From Streptomyces albireticuli (GTDB lineage Bacteria; Actinomycetota; Actinomycetes; Streptomycetales; Streptomycetaceae), in NCBI RefSeq assembly GCF_021228125.1, contig NZ_JAJQQS010000023.1, positions 62,001 through 126,000 of the forward strand: a stretch of DNA of 64,000 nt, given 5' to 3'. Position numbers and translations under genes: made by a program. Position 1 is the stretch's first letter, and each line of letters begins with the position of its first letter. Positions 17,053 to 25,550 of this stretch are shown here, one piece after another. The notes under the pieces are model-generated. The model was not told where the DNA came from. It did not search any database and saw only the letters and a program-made list of their open reading frames with translations.

Positions 17053-17973
17053 TCAGGGCTTGATCACAATGCGGACCGGGTTGCCTTCCTTGCTCTCCAG
17101 ACGCCGGATGCCTTCGGCGATGTCCTCCAGCGGCAGTACGGCGCTGACGGAACGGGAGACGTCGAGACGCCCGAGGGACACCAGGCGGACGAGTTCCTGG
17201 AGGTGGCTCTTCCGGTAGCCCAGATGCCCGATCGTGGTGTGCCGCGACACCGCGTACGCCGCCTCCGGCCCCAGGTCCAGCGGGTCGGGCGAGACCCCGA
17301 CCAGCACCAGCCGGCCCCGGTGGCCCAGCGCGGCGTGGGCCTGGGTCATCGTGCCGCTCCGGGCCACGATGTCGAAGGCGACGTCCAGCCCGGCGTCCTC
17401 GGTCAGTTCGGCGATCCGGTCCGGCACGTCCTCGGCGGTGGGGTCCAGGGCGTGGTCGGCGCCGAGCTCCAGCGCCCGCTCGCGGGCGGCGGGCAGCGGG
17501 TCGAGCGCGATGATCGGTGCGGCCCCGACCAGCCGGGCGGCCTGCACCAGGTGGGTTCCCACGCCGCCCAGTCCCCATACGCCCACGGACTCGGCGGGAC
17601 GTACCCGGCCGGACTCGACGACCGCGGCGTACGGGGTGGAGACGGCGTCGGCCAGCACGGCCGCCTCTTCCAGCGGCATGTCCTCCGGGACGCGGCACAG
17701 CGCGGCGACCGGCACGACCACGTACTCGGCCCAGGCCCCGTCGTAGTCGAAGGCCATCACCCGCTGGTCCAGGCAGTCGTCCAGCCCACCACCGGCGACG
17801 CACGCCCGGCACGTGCCGCACGCCTTCCCGGCGGCCAGTACCACTCGGTCGCCGACGTGCCATCCCGGGGTCGGCGAGCCGAGCCCGTCGATCTCGCCCG
17901 CGGCCTCGTGCCCGGGAGTGATCACCGGCACCCGGGACGGGGCCAGGCCGTGCAGCAGGCTCGGATCCGCATG
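17053..17973 (-). pseudogene. Zinc-dependent alcohol dehydrogenase lacking its N-terminus
   Basis: Family similarity starts at HADPSLLHG, directly after the place where the catalytic zinc-ligand Cys of the usual CHxD motif should be, and then runs to the end. It includes PGHEAAGEI, the structural zinc Cys group (CGTCRACVAGGGLDDC) and the NAD motif GVWGLGGVGTHL. About 40 residues, including the catalytic Cys, are absent. Upstream the frame stays open but reads antisense to the TetR gene without similarity. The break coincides with the TetR ATG at 17971-17973. A shorter product from GTG 17931 is possible but would lack the active site. Confidence 0.7.
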
Positions 17974-18558
17974 TCCTCCGCCCGACCCCGCCGCCTCGCT
18001 CCCGAAGAGCGCCGGCGGCAGCTGGTGAAGACCGGGCTGGAGCTGCTGGCCGAGCACCCCCTGGACGCCCTGTCCACCGACGAGGTCGCCCGCCGTGCCG
18101 GCATCTCCCGGGGCCTGCTCTTCCACTACTTCGCGTCCAAGCGCGACTACCACCAGGCGGTGGTGCGCGCGGCCTGCACCGAGCTGCTCGACCGGACCGC
18201 CCCGCCGCCCGGAGCCGGTGCGCGGGCCTCGCTGCATGCGATGACCAGCGGTTTCGTGGATTACGTACGGGAGCACCGGCAGCTGTACCTGACCCTGGTG
18301 CGCGGCGCCTCGGCCGGCGACCCGGCCGTCCAGGAGGTCGTCGACGAGACCCGGCAGGAGCTGGCCGAGCGCGTCCTGGCGTTCCATCGCCACACCGGCC
18401 ACCCCGCCCCGCCCCGGCTGGCCCTCACCGCCCGGGCCTGGACCGCCTTCGCCGAAGAGGCCGTCGTCAGCTGGCCCACCGACGAACCGGGCGCGCGCGA
18501 GGAACTCCTGGACTACCTGGAGTCCCACCTGCTGAAACTCATCGGGCCGGCGGACTGA
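17971..18558 (+). CDS. TetR-family transcriptional regulator
   Basis: A 195-residue regulator. The N-terminal helix-turn-helix (about 12-58) contains STDEVARRAGISRGLLFHYFASKRDYHQAV, the TetR recognition region. The C-terminal helical part (about 70-190) would bind an unknown ligand. The ATG at 17971 overlaps the broken end of the antisense alcohol dehydrogenase, and no ribosome binding site is visible before it, so either the transcript is leaderless or the native promoter was lost with the junction. It probably once regulated the dehydrogenase, as such divergent pairs are common. Confidence 0.8.
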   Translation: MSSARPRRLAPEERRRQLVKTGLELLAEHPLDALSTDEVARRAGISRGLLFHYFASKRDYHQAVVRAACTELLDRTAPPPGAGARASLHAMTSGFVDYVREHRQLYLTLVRGASAGDPAVQEVVDETRQELAERVLAFHRHTGHPAPPRLALTARAWTAFAEEAVVSWPTDEPGAREELLDYLESHLLKLIGPAD

Positions 18559-18875
18559 CCGCGTCGGCCGACGGTCGGGGCCGACGGCCCGTCGATCTTC
18601 GGACAGGTTTTTCGTTTCCCGCACCCGTGTGCGACTCGGCGTGCACTGTCATGACCATGAGTAGCCGCGGTGTGGTTGTTGTGTGACCGCGTGGTGACCG
18701 GGCGTCCGGCGCCCGGTCGTCCCGTCGTTGCCGGGCCGCAGGGCATGGCCGGAAAACGGCGTGGGCGTCCGGGAGGCGTCTCCCGCCGAGTGATCATTCT
18801 GCGTCGGCCTGACTCCGGGGGGTGAGGGGGAGGCCGGGAGGTCTCGTATTCCCCCGTGGCGCGGAGAGGTTGTTC
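18559..18875 (+). promoter_or_regulatory. Intergenic region before the giant-protein operon, with a hairpin
   Basis: These 317 bp hold no gene. A 9-bp perfect inverted repeat (GACCGGGCG 18696-18704, CGCCCGGTC 18710-18718, 5-nt loop) could terminate the TetR transcript. The remainder should carry the promoter of the large downstream operon. GGAGAGG about 6 nt before ATG 18876 is the ribosome binding site of its first gene. Confidence 0.4.
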
Positions 18876-20111
18876 ATGCCGGTCGAAGTCGTCTTCTTCA
18901 ACGTCGGTCAAGGCGATTGCACGTTTCTTTGGTTCTACGACAAGCCGGGTGACACGGTCGGGACGCACGCGGTGCTGATCGACTGCGGTTCGAGCCAGCA
19001 GGTCGCTCCGCTGAATCCCTTCCAGGGGAAGACCGGAATGGTCGACCGGCTGGACAGCCGAATCGGCGACTACATGGCACGCCTGCGGAACCCTGATGTG
19101 CTGGACTGCCTGATCATCACGCACCCCGACAAGGACCACTTCAATCTTCTTCGACATGTCCTGCAGGACCAGCAGAGTCCACCTCGCCTGAAATACCAGA
19201 TACGTGCGATCAGGTACGGACTGACCGTCGATGACTACAAGGAGGGAAACCAGAGCTTTGTGCACGACCTGATCGAGCTCTGGACGACCTTTGTCGATCG
19301 ACGCGGAAGGCGTGGTGTGGTGACGAAACCGGACTTCGTCACCATGCCCGTGGATCCGGAGGCGTTGGTGACCGGGACCCGTGGTGCGGAGCTGCTCATG
19401 GTCGGGGCCGCGGTCGGTGTGGATCCGAGGAGCAGGAGGAAGTACCCGAAGAACCCGGGGAAGGGAAAGCAGACCCCGGAGGAAAAGGATGAGGAGAAGC
19501 GTACAGAAGGCGAGAAGGAGAAAATCGCCAACGAGTCGAGCCTGGTGACCCTGCTCCAGGGAGACCCTGAAGGGAACGGCGACCGGCAGCGGGTGCTGCT
19601 GATGGCCGATGCGGTGAAGCTCAACGAGGACTACCTGGGCCTGGGCTTCGCGGGAGGGCGGCTCAAGCGTCAGAGCAAGTTGTGGCTCAAACTCGGCCAC
19701 CATGGGAGCCGGACCTCCAACACCGATGAATGGCTCAACTACACCACCCCCGACGGGCTGTTCGTCAGTACCGGAGTCCTGGTGTTCTCGGGAGGGTCCG
19801 GGACGTTCACGGACAGCAACGTCAATGGTCGGCTGCTCAAGACGTGGAAGAAGGTGCTGAAGAACAACAACATACCTCCCGTGAATGTGAGTTCCGGTCA
19901 GCAGTGGGGATACGTCGTTCACGACGACTCCAATAGGAGGGGTGAATTCATATACGCGCCGACGACCGACGGGCTGTTCAGCTCCATGGCAATGCCTCCG
20001 GTCCGGGGCGGAACGAAGGCCAGGGGCGATGCCGCCAACTGGCGCGGCGTCGACTGGCATCTGAGGCTGGACGACCCCCGACCCGGCTCCTACGAGATCT
20101 GGTACGAGTAG
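18876..20111 (+). CDS. ComEC-type metallo-beta-lactamase-fold hydrolase
   Basis: A 411-residue cytoplasmic protein. The N-terminus FFNVGQGDCTFL is the classic beginning of ComEC/Rec2-type MBL domains, and the metal motif THPDKDH gives His83, Asp85, Asp87 and His88. LKLGHHGSRTS further on is the second typical ComEC segment. Between about residues 185 and 215 there is a Lys/Glu/Pro-rich charged stretch (RRKYPKNPGKGKQTPEEKDE). The gene looks less GC-rich than its neighbours, suggesting separate ancestry. It lies 18 bp before the 1806-residue gene and is the only clear enzyme of this operon. A nuclease or phosphodiesterase activity is inferred from the family only. Confidence 0.85.
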   Translation: MPVEVVFFNVGQGDCTFLWFYDKPGDTVGTHAVLIDCGSSQQVAPLNPFQGKTGMVDRLDSRIGDYMARLRNPDVLDCLIITHPDKDHFNLLRHVLQDQQSPPRLKYQIRAIRYGLTVDDYKEGNQSFVHDLIELWTTFVDRRGRRGVVTKPDFVTMPVDPEALVTGTRGAELLMVGAAVGVDPRSRRKYPKNPGKGKQTPEEKDEEKRTEGEKEKIANESSLVTLLQGDPEGNGDRQRVLLMADAVKLNEDYLGLGFAGGRLKRQSKLWLKLGHHGSRTSNTDEWLNYTTPDGLFVSTGVLVFSGGSGTFTDSNVNGRLLKTWKKVLKNNNIPPVNVSSGQQWGYVVHDDSNRRGEFIYAPTTDGLFSSMAMPPVRGGTKARGDAANWRGVDWHLRLDDPRPGSYEIWYE

Positions 20112-20129
20112 GCAGGAAGAGGCCCAGCC

Positions 20130-23100
20130 ATGCCCTTGAACGTTTCCGACCTGATCGCCGCCCTGGAACAGGCCCGCAAGGACGCCCGTCTGCGCGTCGA
20201 CGCGCAGACGCTCGGCCTCGCCCCGGCCGGTGACCTGTTCGCCGCCTTCCTGCCGGGCGCCGTCCTCGACATCCGCGACGTGACGGCCGTCGACAGCGAC
20301 CACCTCCGTGTCAGCGGCACGGTCACGCTCCTGAACCGGCCGCCGTCCGCCGCCGACGTCCAGTTCCTCGCCGACGACAACGACGAGACCGTGGCCGGTA
20401 TCCGCGTCGACGTCGTGCTCGCGCCGGACGGTCCGGGACTTCCCGACGAGCTGAAGGCGATCCCTGCCGCGCTGGAGCGGATCGGGCTCGGCCCGGTGCA
20501 CCTCGTCTTCGGCGTCGAACCCGGCATCGGGGACGACGATCCGACGGCCGAGACCGGCTGCGGTGTCGAGCTGCTGTTCCCGGACGCGAAGGCGTCCCCC
20601 CGGCCGTACGTCTGGGGCTACCCGCCTCAGAACGAGTTCCAGAGCTGGCAGCTCGCGGGCGTGTTCCCCGGCGTACCGCTGTCCGGTCTCGACGCCCTGC
20701 TGCCCTGGGCCGGGCTGCCCGGCGGCAGCTTCGACCTGCTGCCCGCCGAGGCGACCGGTGGTGCCTCCCTCGAACTGACCCACGTCTCCGTCAACTTCGA
20801 CCCCAGAGGGCCGCGGTGGCTCGCCGCCGGCATCGGGCTCGAACTGCGCACTTCCTGGGAGCCGCTGCCCGGCCTGCTCAAGCTCGACAAGCTGGCCGTC
20901 GACTTCGCCGTGGTGAACCCGCACACCACCCGTCCCGCCGTGACGGCGGTGCTCAGCGGCATCGTCACGCTCGCCGAGGAAGTGTCCCTGGGCGTCGGAG
21001 TGAGCTTCCCCGACCGCTCCCTGTCCGGCACCCTGCTCACCCCGCTGCCGCTGGGCCGCCTGCTCACCGACCGTTTCCCCGGCGTACCCGTACCCGCCGA
21101 ACTGACCGTCAGCCGCCTGGAGCTGGGCGCCGACCTCGCCCGGAACGCTTCCTGGGGTTACGGCGTCGAACTGGAGATCCAGGACGTCTGGAAGGCCGGC
21201 GACGACTTCGCCCTCTCCGACGTGACGCTGGTCCTCAGGCATCAGGACGACGCGACGGCCGCCGAGGCGACCGCCACCTGGAAACTGGGCGACGCCACTC
21301 TGGACGTGTACGGATCGTGGGCCACCGGCGCCGGGTGGAAGTTCTCCGCCGAGGCGTCCCACCTCGAACCCGCCGACGTGTTCGCCCCCTTCGGGATCGC
21401 GCCGCCCCCGGTGCTCAAGGACGTCGTCATCGAGCACCTCGGTGTCGACTACGACAGCGCGTCGAAGCACTTCGCCCTCCAGGCGCACGCCAGGTTCCCG
21501 CTCGGCACCGCCGAGGCGGACCTCGACCTGAGCGTGGCGCTGACGAAGCGGGACGGTACGACCGGCTACGACCAGGAGTACGCCGCCACCCTTTCCGTCA
21601 CGATCCCCCAGAGGCAGGGGGACCCCCGCGTCCTGACGTTCGCGGTCAAGGACGCGCAGCTCGCCGAGTTCACCGCCTCCTGCCAGGACACGCAGGGCGT
21701 CTCGCTCGGCGACGTCGCCGCGGCGCTCGGGGTGAACGGCGACGAGTCCGTCACCGCGCTGCTGGACAAGCTGGGCACGGTCACCGCGCTGACGGTCGCG
21801 TACTCGGGCCCGCGCAAGTCCGTCGTGTTCGCCGCGAAGGAGAAGAACGGCGGCTCGCTGCTGTTCGTCACGGACAAGCAGGCGACCGGCGACCGTGTCT
21901 GGGCCGTCCGCGCCGGACTGGGCCTGCACGCCCGGCTTTCGGGGATCCCGCTGCTGCACGGCCAGATCCCCGACGGCGAGGACGTGGGGGTGGACGGCCT
22001 CGGCGTGCTGATCGCCTCCCACGACCTGCCGGCCGCCCGGGTGGCCGGCCTCAACCACGCGGTGGCCGCCGCCGACGCGTCCCTGCCCGCGCTGCCCGGT
22101 GACGGCCTCGCCAAGGGCCTCGCCTTCGTCGTCGATCTGCGGCTGCCCGGCCGGACCACGGCGACGTCGGTCGTCGTCCGCGGCGGCGGGAGCGGCGGCA
22201 GCAGCCGCAAGCGTCCCGAGCTCGCGAAGCAGGTGCCGGAGGCGCCCGAAACCCACTCGGTCACCTCTGCCCCGATCACCTCGACCCCGGCCGCCCCGGC
22301 CCCCGCCGTCCCGGCCTCCGCCCCCATGGTCGCCTGGATCGGCGTGCAGCGCGCCGTCGGCCCGCTGCGTCTGCGCCGCGTGGGTGTCGGCTTCGCCGAC
22401 GGCACCGTATGGATGCTGTTCGACGCCTCGCTCGGCATGGCCGGGCTCGACATCGGCGTCGAGGGCCTCGGTCTGGGCATCCCGCTCGCCGACCCGGGCA
22501 ACCCGCGCTTCCGCCTGGACGGCATGAGCGTCGGCTACTCGCGGCCCCCGCTCGCCATCAAGGGCGCACTGGTCGACCGGACCGACGACCCCGCGTACGA
22601 CACCCTGGTCGAGGGCGCGCTCGCGGTCTCCGCCGAGCAGTTCGGGCTGACGGCCCTGGGCGCGTACGCCCGGCCGCACGCGAGCCCCGACGGGCCGTCG
22701 ATGTTCCTGTTCGGCAAGGTGAGCGGGCAGTTCGGCGGGCCGCCGCCCGTCGAGGTCACCGAGATCATGGCCGGCTTCGGCTTCCACACCGACCTCCGCC
22801 TGCCCGACGGCGACAAGGTGCTGGACTTCCCGTTCCTCCAGGACCTGACCGCCACCGACCCCCTGGACGTGCTCCAGAAGCTGATGGGCGGCGGCAAGGA
22901 CGCGTGGGTGCGGCCGGCCGCCGGGCAGCTGTGGTTCGCCGCCGGACTCGGCTTCCGCGTCTTCGAGTTCCTCGACGGGCAGGCGCTGCTCGTGCTGGAG
23001 GTCGGAGAGGACTTCGCCGTCGCCGTGCTCGGCACCGCGGAGGCGCGCTTCCCCAAGGCAGGCCCGCAGACGTACGCCCGCGTGCGGATGGGCCTGTCGG

Positions 23101-25550
23101 CCAAGTACCGGGCCAGTGAGCAGGTCCTGAAGGTCACCGCACAGCTCGCGCCCGGCTCGTACCTCCTCGACGAGGCGTGCGTGCTCACCGGCGGCTTCGC
23201 CCTGTACACATGGTTCGACGAGGCGCACGCGGGTGACTTCGTGCTGACGCTGGGCGGCTACCACCCCCGGTTCCGGGTACCGGCCCACTATCCGCGGGTG
23301 CCGAAGCTCGGCTTCTCCTGGCCGGTCACCTCCGAGCTGACGATCAGCGGCGGCTCGTACTTCGCCCTCACCCCCGGCGCGATCATGGCCGGTGGTGGCC
23401 TCGACGTGAACTACCGTTCGGGCGACCTGCACGCGTGGCTGACCGCGCAGGCCGACATGCTCATCGAATGGGCACCGTTCCACTTCGAGGCGGACATCGA
23501 CGTCAGCATCGGCGTCAGCTTCGTCCTCGACCTGTGGCTGGTCCGCGAGACGATCCGGGTCGAGGTCGGCGCCTCGCTGCGGCTGTGGGGCCCGCCCACG
23601 GCCGGCGAGGTCACCGTCCACCTCTGGTTCATCTCGTTCACCATCGCCTTCGGCGAGGGCAGCGCCCACGCCGACGACCCGGCCCCCTGGTCGGACGTCG
23701 TCAAACAACTGCCGGCCCGGGAGAACGCCGTCCGGCTCGCCCCCATGGACGGGCTGCTGCCGGTGCGGTCCCAGGCCGAGCCCGCGCTGTGGGTCGTCGC
23801 GCCCGGCGCGTTCTCCTTCGCCGTCCGCACGGCCGTGCCCGTCAGCACACTGGCCTTCGGCGGCTCCCAGAAGGAGCTCACCGGTCACGAGGTCGACATC
23901 CGCCCCCGCCATGACGCGGGCACGGGCCTCACCTCCGTCCTCACGGTCACCCTGACCAAGGGCACGGACGTACAGGACCTCGGCGCCTGGTACACCGGCA
24001 CGTCGGCCGAGAACCGGGCGAGTCTGCCCGGCGCGCTGTGGAGCGCGTACGACGGCAAGAAGCTCCACGCCGACAGCACACAGCGGGTGCCCGACCAGCT
24101 CATGGGTGTCGACCTGCGGATCCCCGCCCCCGCCGAACAGGGCGCCGGGGACCTGGTGGTCCAGGCCGGTGTGATCGCCCACGACGAACGGAAGCCCGAC
24201 GGCGCACTGCCGCTGCGGCAGCCCGTCACGGCCGCGCCGGTCTCCCTGGAGCTGATCGCGGAAACGGAAACGGAAGCGGACACCGGGACAAAGTCCGCGA
24301 CCCCCGGCACACCGCCGGTAGTGGAAACGGTCCAGGACGCCGCCCCCGCCCTCGCCGCCGTCACCTCCGCCTCCGCCGGCACGACCGTCGGCCAGTCCCG
24401 CGACCGGCTGTTCGCCGCCATGGCGTACCTCGACGTCAGCCCCGGCACCAACGACCCGCTCAAGGCCGACGACGCACTGGTGGCCGGCGACATCGACGCG
24501 AAGCCCGCGGACACCGTGCCCGGCACCCCGACCGCCAGCGAGCGGCTGTACGTGCTGGGCGCCGGCCGGACCGTCACGCCCGTCGACGCCCAGAGCCTCA
24601 CCGCGTACCCGGCCCTCGCCCTGGGCCTCGACGCGCCCACCCTGCTGGCCGCGAGCCCCGACGGCACCCGGCTGTGCGCGGTCAACGACGACCAGGGCAT
24701 CGACGTGCGCGACATCTCCGCGAACCCGCCGGGCGAAGCGCGCTCGCTGTTCTCCGACACGCTCTGGGGGTACAAGAAGACTCGCGGCGCGTCCGTCTCC
24801 CCCGACAGCAAGTGGGCGTACGTCACCGCCGCCGAGTCCCGGCAGATGCTGATCCTCGATCTGACGACCGCGCCGCCCGGCAAGCGGGACTACGCCGCGG
24901 AGGCGACCCCCGGCGACGCCGTGCCCGCCGCCGAGAAGCAGTGGAACGCGGGCCCCCAGCTGGTGTACCTCGCCAAGACCGACCAGGACGCCGTCGCACG
25001 GGTCGACGTCACCCCCGGCAAGTGGCCCGCCGAACTGGCCCCCGCCCTGGACGCCGGGCCGTCACCGACCCGGCTGGCCGTCGACCCGCGGGGCCGCTGG
25101 GTGTACGCGCTCAACGCGGGACGGTCCACCGTCACGGTCACCGGCACCGACCCCGCCACGGGCGTCGTCGCGACCCTGCGCACCGGCACCGACCCCAGCG
25201 CCCTCGTCGCCTCCCCGGACGGAAAGCGGCTCTACGTCGCCAACGCCACCTCCGGCACCGTCTCGGTCTTCGACACCACCGGCGCCCTGCCGTGCGAGAC
25301 GGGCGAACCCGTATGGACCGGCCCGGACATCGTCGGACTCGCCGTCTCGTCCACCAGTGACCGGCTGTACGTCATCCGGTCGCGGACACGGGCCGTCCGG
25401 ATCGTCGACACCACCGTCACACCGCCGGCCGTGCTGCCCAAGGCCGTCGAGCTCACCGACGACCCCGTGGCGCTCGCGGTCACCGCACCCGCCCCCGTCA
25501 CCGCACCGGCCCCCGTCACCACAGGAACCAAGGAAGGCGGTGCGGCATGA
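20130..25550 (+). CDS. Giant 1806-residue protein with DUF6603-like region and C-terminal beta-propeller
   Basis: No signal peptide or transmembrane helix is evident. The N-terminal two thirds are repetitive, beta-rich segments (ADLDLSVALTKRDG, LTVSRLELGADLARN). An Ala/Pro linker lies near residues 710-735. The stretch at about 1088-1177, with AQADMLIEWAPFHFEADIDV and then LRLWGPPTAGEVTVHLWFIS, resembles DUF6603, a domain of unknown function in very large bacterial proteins. From about residue 1470 to the end, blocks such as LLAASPDGTRLCAVND, LAVDPRGRWVYALNAG and ALVASPDGKRLYVANA form a YncE-like beta-propeller. It starts after GGCAGGAAGAGG, and its stop overlaps the next start (ATGA). The role is unknown; a scaffold or filament shaft is a guess. 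Confidence 0.85.
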   Translation: MPLNVSDLIAALEQARKDARLRVDAQTLGLAPAGDLFAAFLPGAVLDIRDVTAVDSDHLRVSGTVTLLNRPPSAADVQFLADDNDETVAGIRVDVVLAPDGPGLPDELKAIPAALERIGLGPVHLVFGVEPGIGDDDPTAETGCGVELLFPDAKASPRPYVWGYPPQNEFQSWQLAGVFPGVPLSGLDALLPWAGLPGGSFDLLPAEATGGASLELTHVSVNFDPRGPRWLAAGIGLELRTSWEPLPGLLKLDKLAVDFAVVNPHTTRPAVTAVLSGIVTLAEEVSLGVGVSFPDRSLSGTLLTPLPLGRLLTDRFPGVPVPAELTVSRLELGADLARNASWGYGVELEIQDVWKAGDDFALSDVTLVLRHQDDATAAEATATWKLGDATLDVYGSWATGAGWKFSAEASHLEPADVFAPFGIAPPPVLKDVVIEHLGVDYDSASKHFALQAHARFPLGTAEADLDLSVALTKRDGTTGYDQEYAATLSVTIPQRQGDPRVLTFAVKDAQLAEFTASCQDTQGVSLGDVAAALGVNGDESVTALLDKLGTVTALTVAYSGPRKSVVFAAKEKNGGSLLFVTDKQATGDRVWAVRAGLGLHARLSGIPLLHGQIPDGEDVGVDGLGVLIASHDLPAARVAGLNHAVAAADASLPALPGDGLAKGLAFVVDLRLPGRTTATSVVVRGGGSGGSSRKRPELAKQVPEAPETHSVTSAPITSTPAAPAPAVPASAPMVAWIGVQRAVGPLRLRRVGVGFADGTVWMLFDASLGMAGLDIGVEGLGLGIPLADPGNPRFRLDGMSVGYSRPPLAIKGALVDRTDDPAYDTLVEGALAVSAEQFGLTALGAYARPHASPDGPSMFLFGKVSGQFGGPPPVEVTEIMAGFGFHTDLRLPDGDKVLDFPFLQDLTATDPLDVLQKLMGGGKDAWVRPAAGQLWFAAGLGFRVFEFLDGQALLVLEVGEDFAVAVLGTAEARFPKAGPQTYARVRMGLSAKYRASEQVLKVTAQLAPGSYLLDEACVLTGGFALYTWFDEAHAGDFVLTLGGYHPRFRVPAHYPRVPKLGFSWPVTSELTISGGSYFALTPGAIMAGGGLDVNYRSGDLHAWLTAQADMLIEWAPFHFEADIDVSIGVSFVLDLWLVRETIRVEVGASLRLWGPPTAGEVTVHLWFISFTIAFGEGSAHADDPAPWSDVVKQLPARENAVRLAPMDGLLPVRSQAEPALWVVAPGAFSFAVRTAVPVSTLAFGGSQKELTGHEVDIRPRHDAGTGLTSVLTVTLTKGTDVQDLGAWYTGTSAENRASLPGALWSAYDGKKLHADSTQRVPDQLMGVDLRIPAPAEQGAGDLVVQAGVIAHDERKPDGALPLRQPVTAAPVSLELIAETETEADTGTKSATPGTPPVVETVQDAAPALAAVTSASAGTTVGQSRDRLFAAMAYLDVSPGTNDPLKADDALVAGDIDAKPADTVPGTPTASERLYVLGAGRTVTPVDAQSLTAYPALALGLDAPTLLAASPDGTRLCAVNDDQGIDVRDISANPPGEARSLFSDTLWGYKKTRGASVSPDSKWAYVTAAESRQMLILDLTTAPPGKRDYAAEATPGDAVPAAEKQWNAGPQLVYLAKTDQDAVARVDVTPGKWPAELAPALDAGPSPTRLAVDPRGRWVYALNAGRSTVTVTGTDPATGVVATLRTGTDPSALVASPDGKRLYVANATSGTVSVFDTTGALPCETGEPVWTGPDIVGLAVSSTSDRLYVIRSRTRAVRIVDTTVTPPAVLPKAVELTDDPVALAVTAPAPVTAPAPVTTGTKEGGAA

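Noticed and set aside
18513..24182. A 1889-codon open frame on the minus strand across the DUF6603 gene
   Set aside because: It is antisense to clearly structured genes on +, contains only low-complexity Gly/Arg/Asp-rich sequence without motifs, and is the kind of shadow frame produced by extreme third-position GC.
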